Source: Syngnathus acus (taxonomy: Eukaryota > Chordata > Actinopteri > Syngnathiformes > Syngnathidae). From it: a stretch of 64,000 bases of DNA. Position numbers and translations under genes: made by a program. The notes below the pieces were generated by a model, which made no database searches, was not told where the DNA came from, and saw only the letters and a program-made list of their open reading frames with translations. Below are positions 29,701 through 40,698 of the stretch, piece after piece. The DNA lies in NCBI RefSeq assembly GCF_901709675.1, contig NC_051106.1, forward strand, positions 7,636,001 through 7,700,000. The letters run 5' to 3'. Within the stretch, counting starts at the first letter, position 1. Each line of letters opens with the position of its first letter.

Positions 29701-32700
29701 CTGAAAATACAACTAACGTCATGTGATTTACCCGTTATCAAAAGACTGCGGCTCCAGCACCAGCATGGCGTCGCCATCTTTAAGCGACAGCTCCTTGAGG
29801 GTCCGGACCATGTCGTCGGGCGAAAACATCCGCCACCCGCTGGAGCCTCCGCCCCCACGCTGTCCTCCTTTGGCGTCCGTCTGCTCCTGACACAGCAGAC
29901 TGCCGGCGGGCTCGCCCAGAGCTTCCCGCACTTCACTGAGGGTGGCGCCGCCGGCGAACGCCCTCGCCTCTTTTTTGAGACCCTCGCCGCCATTCGTACT
30001 GTCGCCCGTCTCGTCGATCGCCGGCCCCTCCGGCTCATCTCGCGCCTCTACGGAGGGTCGGACGACGGTGAGCAGCACCGGCTCCCATTCGACTCCGGTT
30101 AGGACACTTGCGCCGCATACCTGAAAAGATCACAGTTGCTTTCGCTTGTCCCAAATTAAACAGTTCAATTATTCAGATTTTCTGAATTGATCTTTTCACC
30201 ATTTAATTTCAATGTTTACAATTTGTGTTATTTATGGTTATTTGTTTATTAACTCATGAAATGCCAAGAATAACTCCATTAGTTGATGTAATTTTGGTGA
30301 GAGGTGTTGATGAGTCTTTAAGGAGTAATGAGCACAATCCGCCAGCAGAGGGCAGCAGTGCACCACTATGTAAAAAAAGAATACTTGAGTTCCACTTTAG
30401 TGAACAGTTTGGATTAATTTCTCACCTCGAGTCCATTCCATACAAACAAGTCAGGGTTTGTATTGATGCCTGCACTGCACAGTGACACGCTGTCATCTGT
30501 AACAAGTAAATATAAAATGTAAAGAGACATGTGCTTCATTGTAACCCCGAGGCCTTCGACTCAAGTGTCTCACCTGTGAGGGTGTTGTACAGGTGAAGAC
30601 CTGCTGGAAGCATCTTGGCCAAGGTCACAACCATGTCACCCTCCCATTGTTCTTGTTGCTAATGACAAGACGCTGCTTATTTGAGCTGCCGGTCATTAAG
30701 CCAAATGTTTTTTGGGGAATAAATACCTCATAGATAGCCAATCGCAACTCTCCCACAGTCTTTCTGCGGTCGAAAAGAAGTGCAGTGCCGGGATTGGGCT
30801 CGCTGTTGATTGGCTGCAGGGCTCCGTTGATCAGCCTATAAGAAGAGGCCAGGTGGACACGCAGCTCCACGTGGTTATTGCTGGCCTCATAGTCCTCCCT
30901 GTGATTGGGAACAATGTTAACTTTTTATCACACTCGCATCATTGAGGTCTTGTGATTTGCAGCACAGCTATCGTTTTTTTTAAACCTGTCTTTTTATGAC
31001 TTTTGTGGGTTGTAAAATTCTCTGTACCGCATCTGCTGTAGCTTGACGTTCTCTTCCTGTGCCATCTGGATGAGATGATGAGGAACTTTATAGTGAGGGC
31101 TGCTCAGTGCTGCAAAGGAAGAGAGTCTTCAGTTTCTTTGGTGGTCTTGTCAGCTTTTATTTGCGTTTGTTACCTTCTGTGGGCCGTTGCAGCTGACTCT
31201 TCCTGTAGAACAGCATGTAGGCGCTCTCTTTGCCCTGGAACTGCTTCTCAATGTCCGACTCCCGGATAGAGGTCACGGCGGAGTCGTTCAGGTCAAACCA
31301 GTGGCTCGCCTGCAGAACCACGACTTCATCACTTAATATCCACCAGGAGGGTCACTTCACTTATTCTATTATGGTTCTAGTGGACCTCTTGTTGGCGCTC
31401 CAGTTCGGCAACGGTGTCACCTTGTGGGCCTGCAGCGGCGGGGGGGTCGGCAGGACCAGGGGGCTCGCTCATGGGGCTTTCTGTCTTCAGTGCTACTTGG
31501 GCACCGTTGGATACCAACATGAAAACATCACTGTGTGACTGCAGGAACTGTTTTATTGGGTGAAGAAATCAGGAACAAGTTAGTTCAACTGTTTTCCCTT
31601 TGACAAAAAAGGAGCATTGTGAAAAGACTGAGTCACACGCAACGTTGCCAAAAACGCAATGCCGTGCCATGAAGTTTGGCAGTTCATTTTATTTGGTTAA
31701 ATTGCTAAACATTTTAATTGTTCTGAATGGAATTTGATGCAAGTTAATGCTGGACCTTTTGCTTCACACCTTCCACATTCTAATTAGATAAAAGAAAATA
31801 CACACACCTTGGCAATGGGGCCATAGTCTTTCTTAAAGGCTTTGCCCCAAGAGGAACCGAGCTTCTCCATGAGTTTCTGACCCAATTGGTCTAACCGGAT
31901 GCTCTTAGATGGCTCCTAGAAAATGAATTACGAAATCACCACCACTGCTGCACACAAGAGTGGATTTTTTTCATACCTGCTCAATAATAGCAGTGAGGAC
32001 ACTCAGAGGGTCATTTTCATTGAGTTTGCTCTCAGGCAGGTCCTTCACTCGCTGTTTGGCCTTCAGAGGAGCCTTTTTTTTGTCGGTGTCATCCTCCTGA
32101 CAAACACACAGAGGAGATTAGTTTGATTCTTGGATCCAGTCCTGCATTATGTTTTTTTGTTATCTCACCGCCGGCTCCCAGACACCTAGGCACTCGATGT
32201 CCTTAATGTAAACGTGATAATGGCCGCCATAGCAGCCGCCCTTGTGGATAATGACGGAGAACAGCTCGTAGGAGTAGTCGGCATCATCTCCGTCCGTCTG
32301 CAAGGACGCAAAAGCACTGGGACATGACGTTTAATCATAATTGACACACGATGATGTCAATCACGTGAAAAAGTTTCAGTTTGTACCTGTTGAGAAAATG
32401 GCCGTAGGTTGATGGTGAGGGGGAAGCTGTAGCGGCCCGTCTCTTTGTAGCGCTCGCACTTATTACAGTCAAAGCTGAACCTCAGCAAGGACATGGTCAT
32501 GAACGGGGGGAGCTTCTTCAACTTGGCAGACTGAGAAAAACGTCAATTATTTCAATTGAAGAAAAAAAATCTGTTTTATTTTGACATTCAAATAGTTTTT
32601 ACCTTAGCAGCAGTGACCAATTTGTCACACATTGCACATCTGTACAGATTATTGCCTTGGAACAACTCCTCCTCCACAAACATGCTCCACAAAGCCTCCT

Positions 32701-33621
32701 CAAGACTGGACATGCCGCAGACGCACGTCGTCAGATCCAGGAAGTCCTCCTAAGGTGTGGAGGGCACCAATGCATTTATTGATTCCCGTAGAAAGGAATC
32801 ATCGTCACATCGTCGGTGTGTTTTGCGGACCTGTCGTTGGCTAACGTTGCCGCACTCCTTGCAAGCGATGCTGTTGACGATGATGCCGTGGTACAGGCGG
32901 TGGATGAGCGTGCTGCCGGAGGTGCCCACAAGGGATTTCTCCAGAGCGCTGAACAGAATCCGGTTCAGTTCTTGCACGTCGTGTTGGTTTGTTCTCTATA
33001 GTTTTCACAGTGTAACGAAAACACAATTTAAGGATTCAACAATTTGCTTTTGTCTTCTCTATGCGCACACACCTCATTGCTGTTCCAGCCAAAGCTGTCA
33101 GTGAGGTCTGCCGTGGAGGCGCTCTGTTGGTCCACAAGCAAGAGACGGGCAAAAAGTCTCTGAAGCTCCAGAGGGATGACACGGACCTACAGGAAGAAAC
33201 CATGGACAATGGCTGTGTGGAGAGACACTGGACATTGGAATGGAGCTTTGAGTGTTCCTAAAAGCGCTGTTGGACTTTTCAGCACTTACTTTGGCCCCAG
33301 GTTTGTCTTTATCTTCAAGGCTTCCTAACTCATCAGTCCCCAATGCAAAGAGCTCCTCTGCACACACATGCACACAGGAAATTAAGAAGACAAGATCTTT
33401 GTCATCCCATCTGCAGCCTCACCTCTGAACTCAGGGGTGAAGAGGAGGGTCTGGAGCAGGGAGTTGAGGTAGCACGTCCCTCCCTGGTTCCGAATGCCGC
33501 ACAGTTTGCTTCTTCCTCGGGGAGCTGGGGGCTCGTCTCCCGCTTTGGCAACTCTCGTCCCCCCAGAGGAGAAGGCTCCTTCAGCCTCATCGCCATCCTC
33601 CTCAAAAAGATTCCCAAACAT
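26777..33621 (-). CDS. usp40: Ubiquitin-specific protease 40
   Basis: Peptidase C19 deubiquitinase. Exons in order: 33621-33423, 33357-33290, 33186-33073, 32995-32831, 32749-32603, 32530-32387, 32297-32169, 32096-31977, 31915-31808, 31547-31386, 31309-31174, 31109-31028, 30898-30727, 30658-30574, 30496-30426, 30120-29732, 29669-29531, 29447-29399, 29338-29285, 29104-29016, 28935-28846, 28739-28703, 28632-28568, 28483-28409, 28328-28137, 28057-27942, 27861-27796, 27711-27501, 27277-27182, 27081-27008, 26885-26777. Total 1250 aa (human 1235). Cys box GIRNQGGTCYLNSL (Cys50) and His box GGCYGGHYHVYIKD (His305) indicate an active enzyme; later parts hold ubiquitin-like folds and a lysine cluster (SKKKKKKK) near the C-terminus. 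MFGNLFEE matches the family start. Two introns use GC donors (after 29399 and 27942). The 389-nt exon has a Gly-rich insertion. Confidence 0.96.
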
Positions 33622-34015
33622 GACGTTTCGTTGGCTTTTGTGTTGCTTGGTAAACGCGCCAGCTGCGTCCCGCTATCTCATCTTGGTCTTGCCCAGTTCT
33701 CGGTTGACAATTGCCGGACTGACGCGAAAATAAGACGACTTGACGGGGATGAACATAGCGACCGGCCGGGGCTGGTAAATGCGTCCAAAAAAGCTAACTA
33801 ACAAGTTCGGCTCACCTGGCTCGACAGCACAGGTAAAAGGAAACAGTCCGTCTGTCCTTAACGAGCGACGTCAAGTAAAAAGCGGACCAAGCGTTTCGAT
33901 ATAGGAATAAACTAGGTAACTGTTTATCTACTCGACACTGTTTAGACAGTCCTGTTTTTCCACTTTAGGTCTTAAAGCGGCGAACGTAAATACAAATGCC
34001 GCCGGTGGACAGTGG

Positions 34016-34103
34016 GCAGCCATCTTGTTTTTCGGCACGAACGTCGCCGCGAAGCATTGTGGGGCTTGTAGTTTCGTTTGGGGGGCATAACGCAGTGACG
34101 TCA
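34016..34103 (-). promoter_or_regulatory. usp40: usp40 promoter motifs: YY1, ZNF143-like, CRE
   Basis: Within 500 bp of the usp40 ATG lie CAAGATGGCTGC (34016-34027, - strand, YY1), an ACTACAAGCCCCACAATGC block (34054-34072, - strand, ZNF143/THAP11-like) and a perfect CRE, TGACGTCA (34096-34103). The combination is typical of TATA-less housekeeping promoters. Binding is inference. Confidence 0.6.
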
Positions 34104-34737
34104 TATCCGTTGCGTGCAATAACAATTTTCTATATTCGGATTTTTAAATTATAATTAACAGGAAGTTGTAGTTAAAATAGCAAACCAAACAAATAATAAT
34201 TAAAAAAAAAAAAGTCATATAACATCTTCCAGGTGTTCCAGTCGATAGTATTCGGCACTCTCTCTGCTGTTATTCCCAGTCAGGGAACAAATTTAAAAAA
34301 TCTGTTTCTTCAGTCTAAGCGGGGGCCTTACTAAATAATATTTACTGACACAACCAAGATAGTGAACAATTGACATTTAATAGTGTGCAAAATATCCTAG
34401 TCAACAAAAGTGACCTTTATAGAAATTGATAAGTAGCTTATTGTTCTTTTAATAACTTACTGTCATTCTTATGTATCCTCATGCTGCAGGCAGGCACTTT
34501 TACACACATACACACACACATACACTGCATGTTTTTACATTAAGGTAGGTTAAAGTTCTGGAATTGTCCTCTGAGGACAATACTGAATTCACATATACAA
34601 CAAACAAACTAGTGTGCGCACTTGCAATCCTCCTTTTATAAGAGTTCCTCTGAGGTTTTTGCATGGTGGGCTGACTCCTGCGGGGCCCCCATGGACAGGG
34701 CATGCATCCACACGCATAAATATGGTAGTGAATGAGC
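34104..34737. other. usp40-tspear intergenic region
   Basis: AT-rich with no coding exon; its right part is probably the tspear 3' UTR. I see no convincing poly(A) signal. Confidence 0.4.
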
Positions 34738-37700
34738 TCAGTACATTTTCAGCTTGAACACTTTGGCGAGAGGCGCTTTGGCACTTGAGTAGATCAGATA
34801 AGAGTCTCCGCCAGCACTGAAGAACTCCCAATCGCTGCAGCCGATAGTCGGAAGCCAGTGGACGGGAACGAAGCCCTCGTAGCCCTGCCACCTTCACACG
34901 GGCGATGCAAGAACCCACGTTAGTGTCGAGTAAATGAACAGGATGCTGGCCTCCAAATCCCTTGCATGTCAAACGGGAAACGACGAATACCTGTAGAGAA
35001 CACTGTTGAGAGAGTACGATTCCCCGTTGAAGGAATTGGCGACAACCAGGAAATATTCCTCCCCGAGACTGAAGAACTCCCAGTCCACTGCGCTGTTGGT
35101 AGAAAGCAAAAGTTTTGTAAATACTTTTGCCTAACACAAGCTCTGAGTTCTTAGTGGTTTGGGGGCATTCAAAGACTGTAATGGGCCATTTGTGGCCCAC
35201 GTGCCACATGTTGTTCACCAGTAGTGGGAGGTAAAGAAGTTCAAATGGCCTTTTTAATGATACCTGTATGTGACGATGTCCTGGAAACGGACAAACACCT
35301 GCCCGATCATGTCCAGCTCATATATAGTAGAGTTGATGGCATATTGACTGGGTCCGTTGCCATGGAGACGGTGTCCATTGGCAACCACCAGGAAGACCCG
35401 TGTGCCTATCTGGAACATCTCCCAGTCAGTGGCGCAAAACGTCTGCGGAAGAAAAAATTATAAATATATATTTAAAAAAAAAAAAAAAAAAACGTTTAAA
35501 GACGTCTGTGGGCAAACATTTAATTAAAGCTGTAAAAGTGAGCTGACTCAACCGGATCAGTTCCGGCCCAGTTAATGGGAGACTATTATTTCCAATCGTG
35601 TTAGGACGACTTGTAAATTAGACAGGCAATTAGCGGTTAGGTCGGCTTACACGCGAAGCAAGCAAACACCCACGAAAAGAAAAAAAAATTCAGCTTTTCA
35701 AACTGAATTCCATGCAACAGAACCTCCAACTTCCAGTCACTCAATGATTGTAACTTTTTTTTTTTGCACGTGCAACATCACGGCGTAAAGATCTATAGAA
35801 AGACAATAAAAAAAAATCTGAAATGGAAGTGTCAAGAGTGTATGTCGGAGTGTTCTGGGTGACTTCACGTGATTAATTTTTTTCTGGCTGCTTTCTGACT
35901 AATCTTCTCATTCAGCTGTGGAATTCCCCTCAATCACGCTCATCTCCTTATGGCCCTATCAATGTGTCAACACATGTTTCACAGAAAGTGCGGTATGACA
36001 CTTGCTGTCGGCTACGGCCAGCATGGTCTATTTTTGGAAGCGGGCACACGCCTGATGCTTTTTTCTCCCCATCCCTATCATTAACTCGTTTTCATCTCGC
36101 CGTGTTTGTGTTTGTTCCCTCCATCCGAGTGCAATAACAGGACCGTTGTACTGCGTTTCAACCCGTCATCACATAAATCGGCGAGGAAATTACGAGTCTG
36201 TCTGGTGATATAGTCGTGAAATAAAATCTCAGATAAAGTCACTGCCGCAGCTAGAGGGGGGGGCGTGGAGGCACTGCCCCCCCCCCTGAACACAGGTGCC
36301 AGGCCAGATAATTGACTTTTGGGGATTTTTCCAGGGATTCTTTTTTGTCCCCCATAGGGAACACATAATTTTTATGTGAGTTTTTTGAAAAATAATTTGG
36401 GTTATTTGTTTTGTAGACCCTTGCTACTACCCCCTAAGGAAATCATACTAACAAAGACAGTTAAGAATATTGTACCTTAATGGTTTGGAGGACTCGAAAG
36501 CTCCCGTCGACCCAAACGTAGATAACAGAGTCTACTGACGTGGTTACGCCGTCAAAGGCGTTCGCCACGACCAAAAAATGATAAGGTCCCACTTTGAAGG
36601 ACTCCCAGTCGTAAGCCCCTGACGTTCTCAACCTCTGGTGGACCTCAAAGGACTTGGTTGGTTTGTTCCATTTGTAAACTACGCTGTCGATGGTGTGGTT
36701 GTTTTGACCTACGGGAAAGACGGTGACGCAAAATGAAAAGTTATTATCGAAGTTTTGATTGTAAGCATTTTTTGTTTTTCTTACCTTTCCTGTGATTGGC
36801 GACGACGAGATATGTGTGTCGATGGATTTTGAAGGCCTCCCAGTCACGTGCACAGTGAGTCTCCAAAGTCTGGAAGCGCACAAATTGTTTGCTTTTTCGG
36901 TTCCACTTGTAAATGACGGAGACATCGACTTCCTTTCCCACACTGGCGCCTATGTTGCAGTTGGACACCACCAGAAATGTCTAGAACAAAATAAGAAGAC
37001 TTTGGAGAGAAAAACTTTGCTGCTGGTGGAATATCTAACAATCTCATTTGTCATACCTTCTTGCCCATGTTGAAATGTCTCAATGCCAGCGCTCCGTGTG
37101 TGCTAAGATTCTGATACAGCTGGAAGCCATTTTGTTGGCTCCACCGATACACCGCGGACCCAGAAGTTGTGGAGCGATGAGCCATGGCAGCCATCAGACC
37201 CACGCCTTGAATCTGGAAGACCTGAAGATGACACCAAACAAAGATGCTCTTAAGTTTTGGTCTTTGTCTAAAGTGATGGGACTGACACGTAGATCTTTAG
37301 AAGAGCTTTTAGTTACCTCTATGTCATGTGTCTCTGAGCTGGTGCTGAGAACCTGCCGTTCCTCAACATAGTCCAGTCGTTTACGATCTGAGAAGATGCA
37401 GACGTTTGTTCATTTCTAAACCGAGACTGAAGATGATTTTGGCTTCTCACCCTCCAGAACGGTGATCCACGAGGTCCCATCGCAAACGTAAAGGGCTTTC
37501 CTAAGCGGGTTAAACCGCAACTGGCCTCGGAGTGTCTCGGAACACATCTGCTCCAAACCCACTGACACTCTCGTCTCTGATTCTGGTGGTTCCCAAAGAT
37601 TTAGAAGAGACTTGGGTATTACGCTACAAATACTGCATGGACTTTACCGTATGGGATCAGCTGACTTGCGGGATTCTTCCCGGCGACATCTGACAACAGC

Positions 37701-39754
37701 AATGGCGGAACAGATAGAGATGCAAGTTGAGCTTGGGCAGATGGGCATATCTGATGGGTGGCGTCAGAACCCGGCACCAGAACCAACTGTCGTAACAGGC
37801 CCTGTGGATTCAACCCTAAACCTTACTCTGACGAACAATGTGAGTAGATGAGAAGGGCCATCAAGAGAGGAATGCGGGCCTTACCGTAAACAATCCTTTC
37901 CATCTGCCCCGACTGCCAATGTGAAATCTGGACAGGTGAAAGCTGAGGTCTGACGGAAAGGACCTGGAGGGAAGGCTGCTTGCCAGAAAAGATAGCAGTT
38001 TCATAAATTGACGTCAACGATATATATTATCTTTACGGCTAGCAATATTTCAGGCACTCCGAGCCATCTATCAAACGATGTCAGGTTGCTGACATTGTAT
38101 GGCCGGAGGCTGTGAGCATATTTCGAGAACTGCTGATGTATTGCGTTGAATGATCTATGATCCCCGCGGGGCGCATTCGAGGGGACGGAACGGGACTCAG
38201 GTGGTGGGGTTGGAAAATTCTGATCCTGCTTCCTGGTTCATGTGAACTTAAAAACACAGTCATGTTCTCAGTGCTTTGTTTTGACGACGTTAGCATCCAC
38301 GGGGTTACAATCAAAGCTAGTAAAGTACTACCGTGGTCTTTATCCAGGTCTAGGTTACTTACATTTCACGCAGTGTGCCACAATCCACCGTCAGCCTGCC
38401 TTGGTGACCGACGACGGACAGAACCAGGGTGTGCCAGCGGTTGTCTGCGAGCTGGGCGCCCCGGAACATCTGCTGCTCCGTGACGCCTCGCTCCCCTCTG
38501 AAGAGCAAGTGCAGTCGCTTCCCTGAGAGCCTCAGTCCCAGGAGGAGTCGGCGGTGTTCTGCGTTGTTCCTCACTTTTTTGCCACTCGTGTCTATTTGCA
38601 GCCTACTTCCCTCGTCATCCTCCTTTTCCTCCAGCGCTCCTTGCGCTGTGATTTTTGGCTCCATCATGGTGAAGATGTACTCACTTTTCTGGAAGGTGAA
38701 AAAAAAAATCCAACACAATCTACTCAATGATGCTAGTTGGAATTTTATAGTGAATCCTCAGAACACAGACTATTTGGGGGAGACCAGACACAGAATTAAG
38801 GAGGCTTTAGCCCCCTCTGGCCCCCCACCTAGAACCGCCACAGGAATAGCAAAAACCGTTATTGACCCCTTATTGTAATTGACAAAGTCTGCCACTAGAT
38901 GGCAACAAGACTCATTCTGTGTCAAGGAAACTCCTCATCTCACTTCCACAGTTCCTTGGAACCAAGACACCACTAGAGGGCACTCTTGTGTAAAATCCCG
39001 TGCGGGTCACTCACCTTTTGTGCCATGTGAGCCACTTTCAGCGTAACCACGATGGAGAAGTCTTTCGGGGAGCGTTCACAATCGGAGAGCAGGCTGACGG
39101 GATCGTGAGGACCAGTGAAATGGACGCCGCGGAATCCTCCGGATGACCTCACCTCAACCCCTGACGTGAATGCAGAGGCGTCCTTCTTGAGGACAGCAGA
39201 TAGAAGATCCACAGGAACCGAATCTGGAGGCCGTTGACTAATATTAGTCATGGTGGAGTGGTTGGTGAAACAAATGTTAGGGGATGATTATTTTTCTTTT
39301 TAAGGGGGATGACTGAGTTTTGAGGATTATGACGTGGGTGCCAACCAGTGGGAACTCCTGCATTTTCAAAAATCGTCGTAGCATGCCGGAATACCTGCCA
39401 TGTGCGGAATAGCCCTGGGTGGTGAAGCGGTGGCTTTGAGTGTTTTCCCGTAAATGGGAATCGCTTGCAAAACGGAATCCCAACTTCGGACCACGTCTGT
39501 ACTTGTTTAAAGGCGGGGAGGGATGCAAATGAAATTGGAAGTGCAAAATTGGCATCCCAAACTTGGCAAACCGGAGGAATTTGCGGCTGGAGGGGGGTTC
39601 CCGGATATTATTACTTGGATCATGGTTATTACGAGAGACTTTAGTGAGAGAGCGGGAAATATTTACCTGGACATTGTTCCCCAAGGTCAGCTGTCATGAA
39701 AATGACCCTGAGGCTGAGCAGAAGCAGCTGGGAGAGTAGCAGTGACGACATCAT
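34738..39754 (-). CDS. tspear: TSPEAR, thrombospondin-type laminin G and EAR-repeat protein
   Basis: A secreted protein linked in human to ectodermal dysplasia and disputed deafness. Exons in order: 39754-39667, 39223-39015, 38688-38363, 37963-37885, 37801-37648, 37582-37451, 37387-37317, 37221-37057, 36980-36785, 36708-36476, 35442-35264, 35092-34991, 34891-34738, giving 695 aa (human 669). A signal peptide ([15 protein letters not shown]...) is followed by an N-terminal TSPN/laminin-G-like domain ([26 protein letters not shown]) and C-terminal EAR repeats of a predicted beta-propeller, each with a DWE(A/S/M/F)F and a (Y/F)LVVAN motif. The last repeat has [20 protein letters not shown]. The acceptor of the 79-nt exon was chosen from several AGs by phase and pyrimidine tract. 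Introns 37964-38362, 38689-39014, 39224-39666 and 35443-36475 show no extra exon. Confidence 0.95.
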
Positions 39755-40541
39755 CACCACGAGCCTCTTCACTTTACTCGATCTCCTTGACAAAGGGTCT
39801 CCGTGCGGGATGTTCTTTTGGTAAAAGCATCTTAAACATCATCCTTCTTGAAAGAAAAAAAAAAAGTCCAAAAGTTGAGGGGAAATACAAGACAGGAGGT
39901 TCTGGAGGACCTGTGAGCATGTGTGTCTGGAGAGGAATCCACTGAAGTGTGGAGAAGCCGTGCACCTGCACAGCCCCCTTTAAAGAGGCCCCCGCCATGC
40001 AAATGAGCTGTCACTCGTCCTGCAGCTTTTTTTTTTTTTAAACAGTCTTGTTCAGACACACACACACACGCACAAACATGCACACTTATATACCAGGTTT
40101 TCAGGGGACTCTGTCTTACAGAAGACTTTATGTTAATGTCTATGTTAACATTTGCGAAACAATGGAATAAAATATTTATTTTAAAGACAAATTCATAAGA
40201 GAGTAATTGCAAACAAGGGAATAATTGGTTGAACTGAATGCAATACAACTAACTATTAATAATATTTACCATTTAATAATAAACTAACCTCGTCAAGCCC
40301 TTCTTCATGTGTGCTTCTCAAAAATATTAAAAATGTTCTTTTTGAAGTGGTGCATGTTTTAGCATCTTTCAAATTGTGCATTAGAATTCCTCATTACCGT
40401 CCATTCTTTTAAATAATAAAAAGAGGTTCTACTGCTCTATCTTTTCCCCCTGCCCTGATAGTTTTAACGTCATTACTGGGACACGAGCGCCCTCTTCTGG
40501 ACCAAGAAAGCAAATACCATTCCAATTGACATAAATTCTCA
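39755..40541. other. tspear-utp14 intergenic region
   Basis: Contains the presumed tspear leader/promoter, a T-run and a CA stretch near 40030-40090. No coding exon is recognised. A CTCF-like motif lies at 40487-40500 on the - strand. Confidence 0.4.
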
Positions 40542-40547
40542 TTTATT
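40542..40547 (-). promoter_or_regulatory. utp14: Candidate utp14 poly(A) signal
   Basis: AATAAA on the - strand about 150 bp past the stop codon of the intronless utp14. Confidence 0.45.
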
Positions 40548-40698
40548 CCAAATTTAAGCCACAATGAAATATGTTGTTTCTGCATGATCACGTCACAAAT
40601 GAACCAAAAACATGAAACCACATCATCCATTTTTTTTAGACATATTTCTCCTCCTAATTTACAAAATTCCCACTGAAATGTTCCACCTCTTTGCCACC

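Noticed and set aside
34589-35218. - strand 209-aa frame in the tspear region
   Set aside because: Runs through two tspear exons in the wrong frame; the conserved DWEFF repeat is in another frame.
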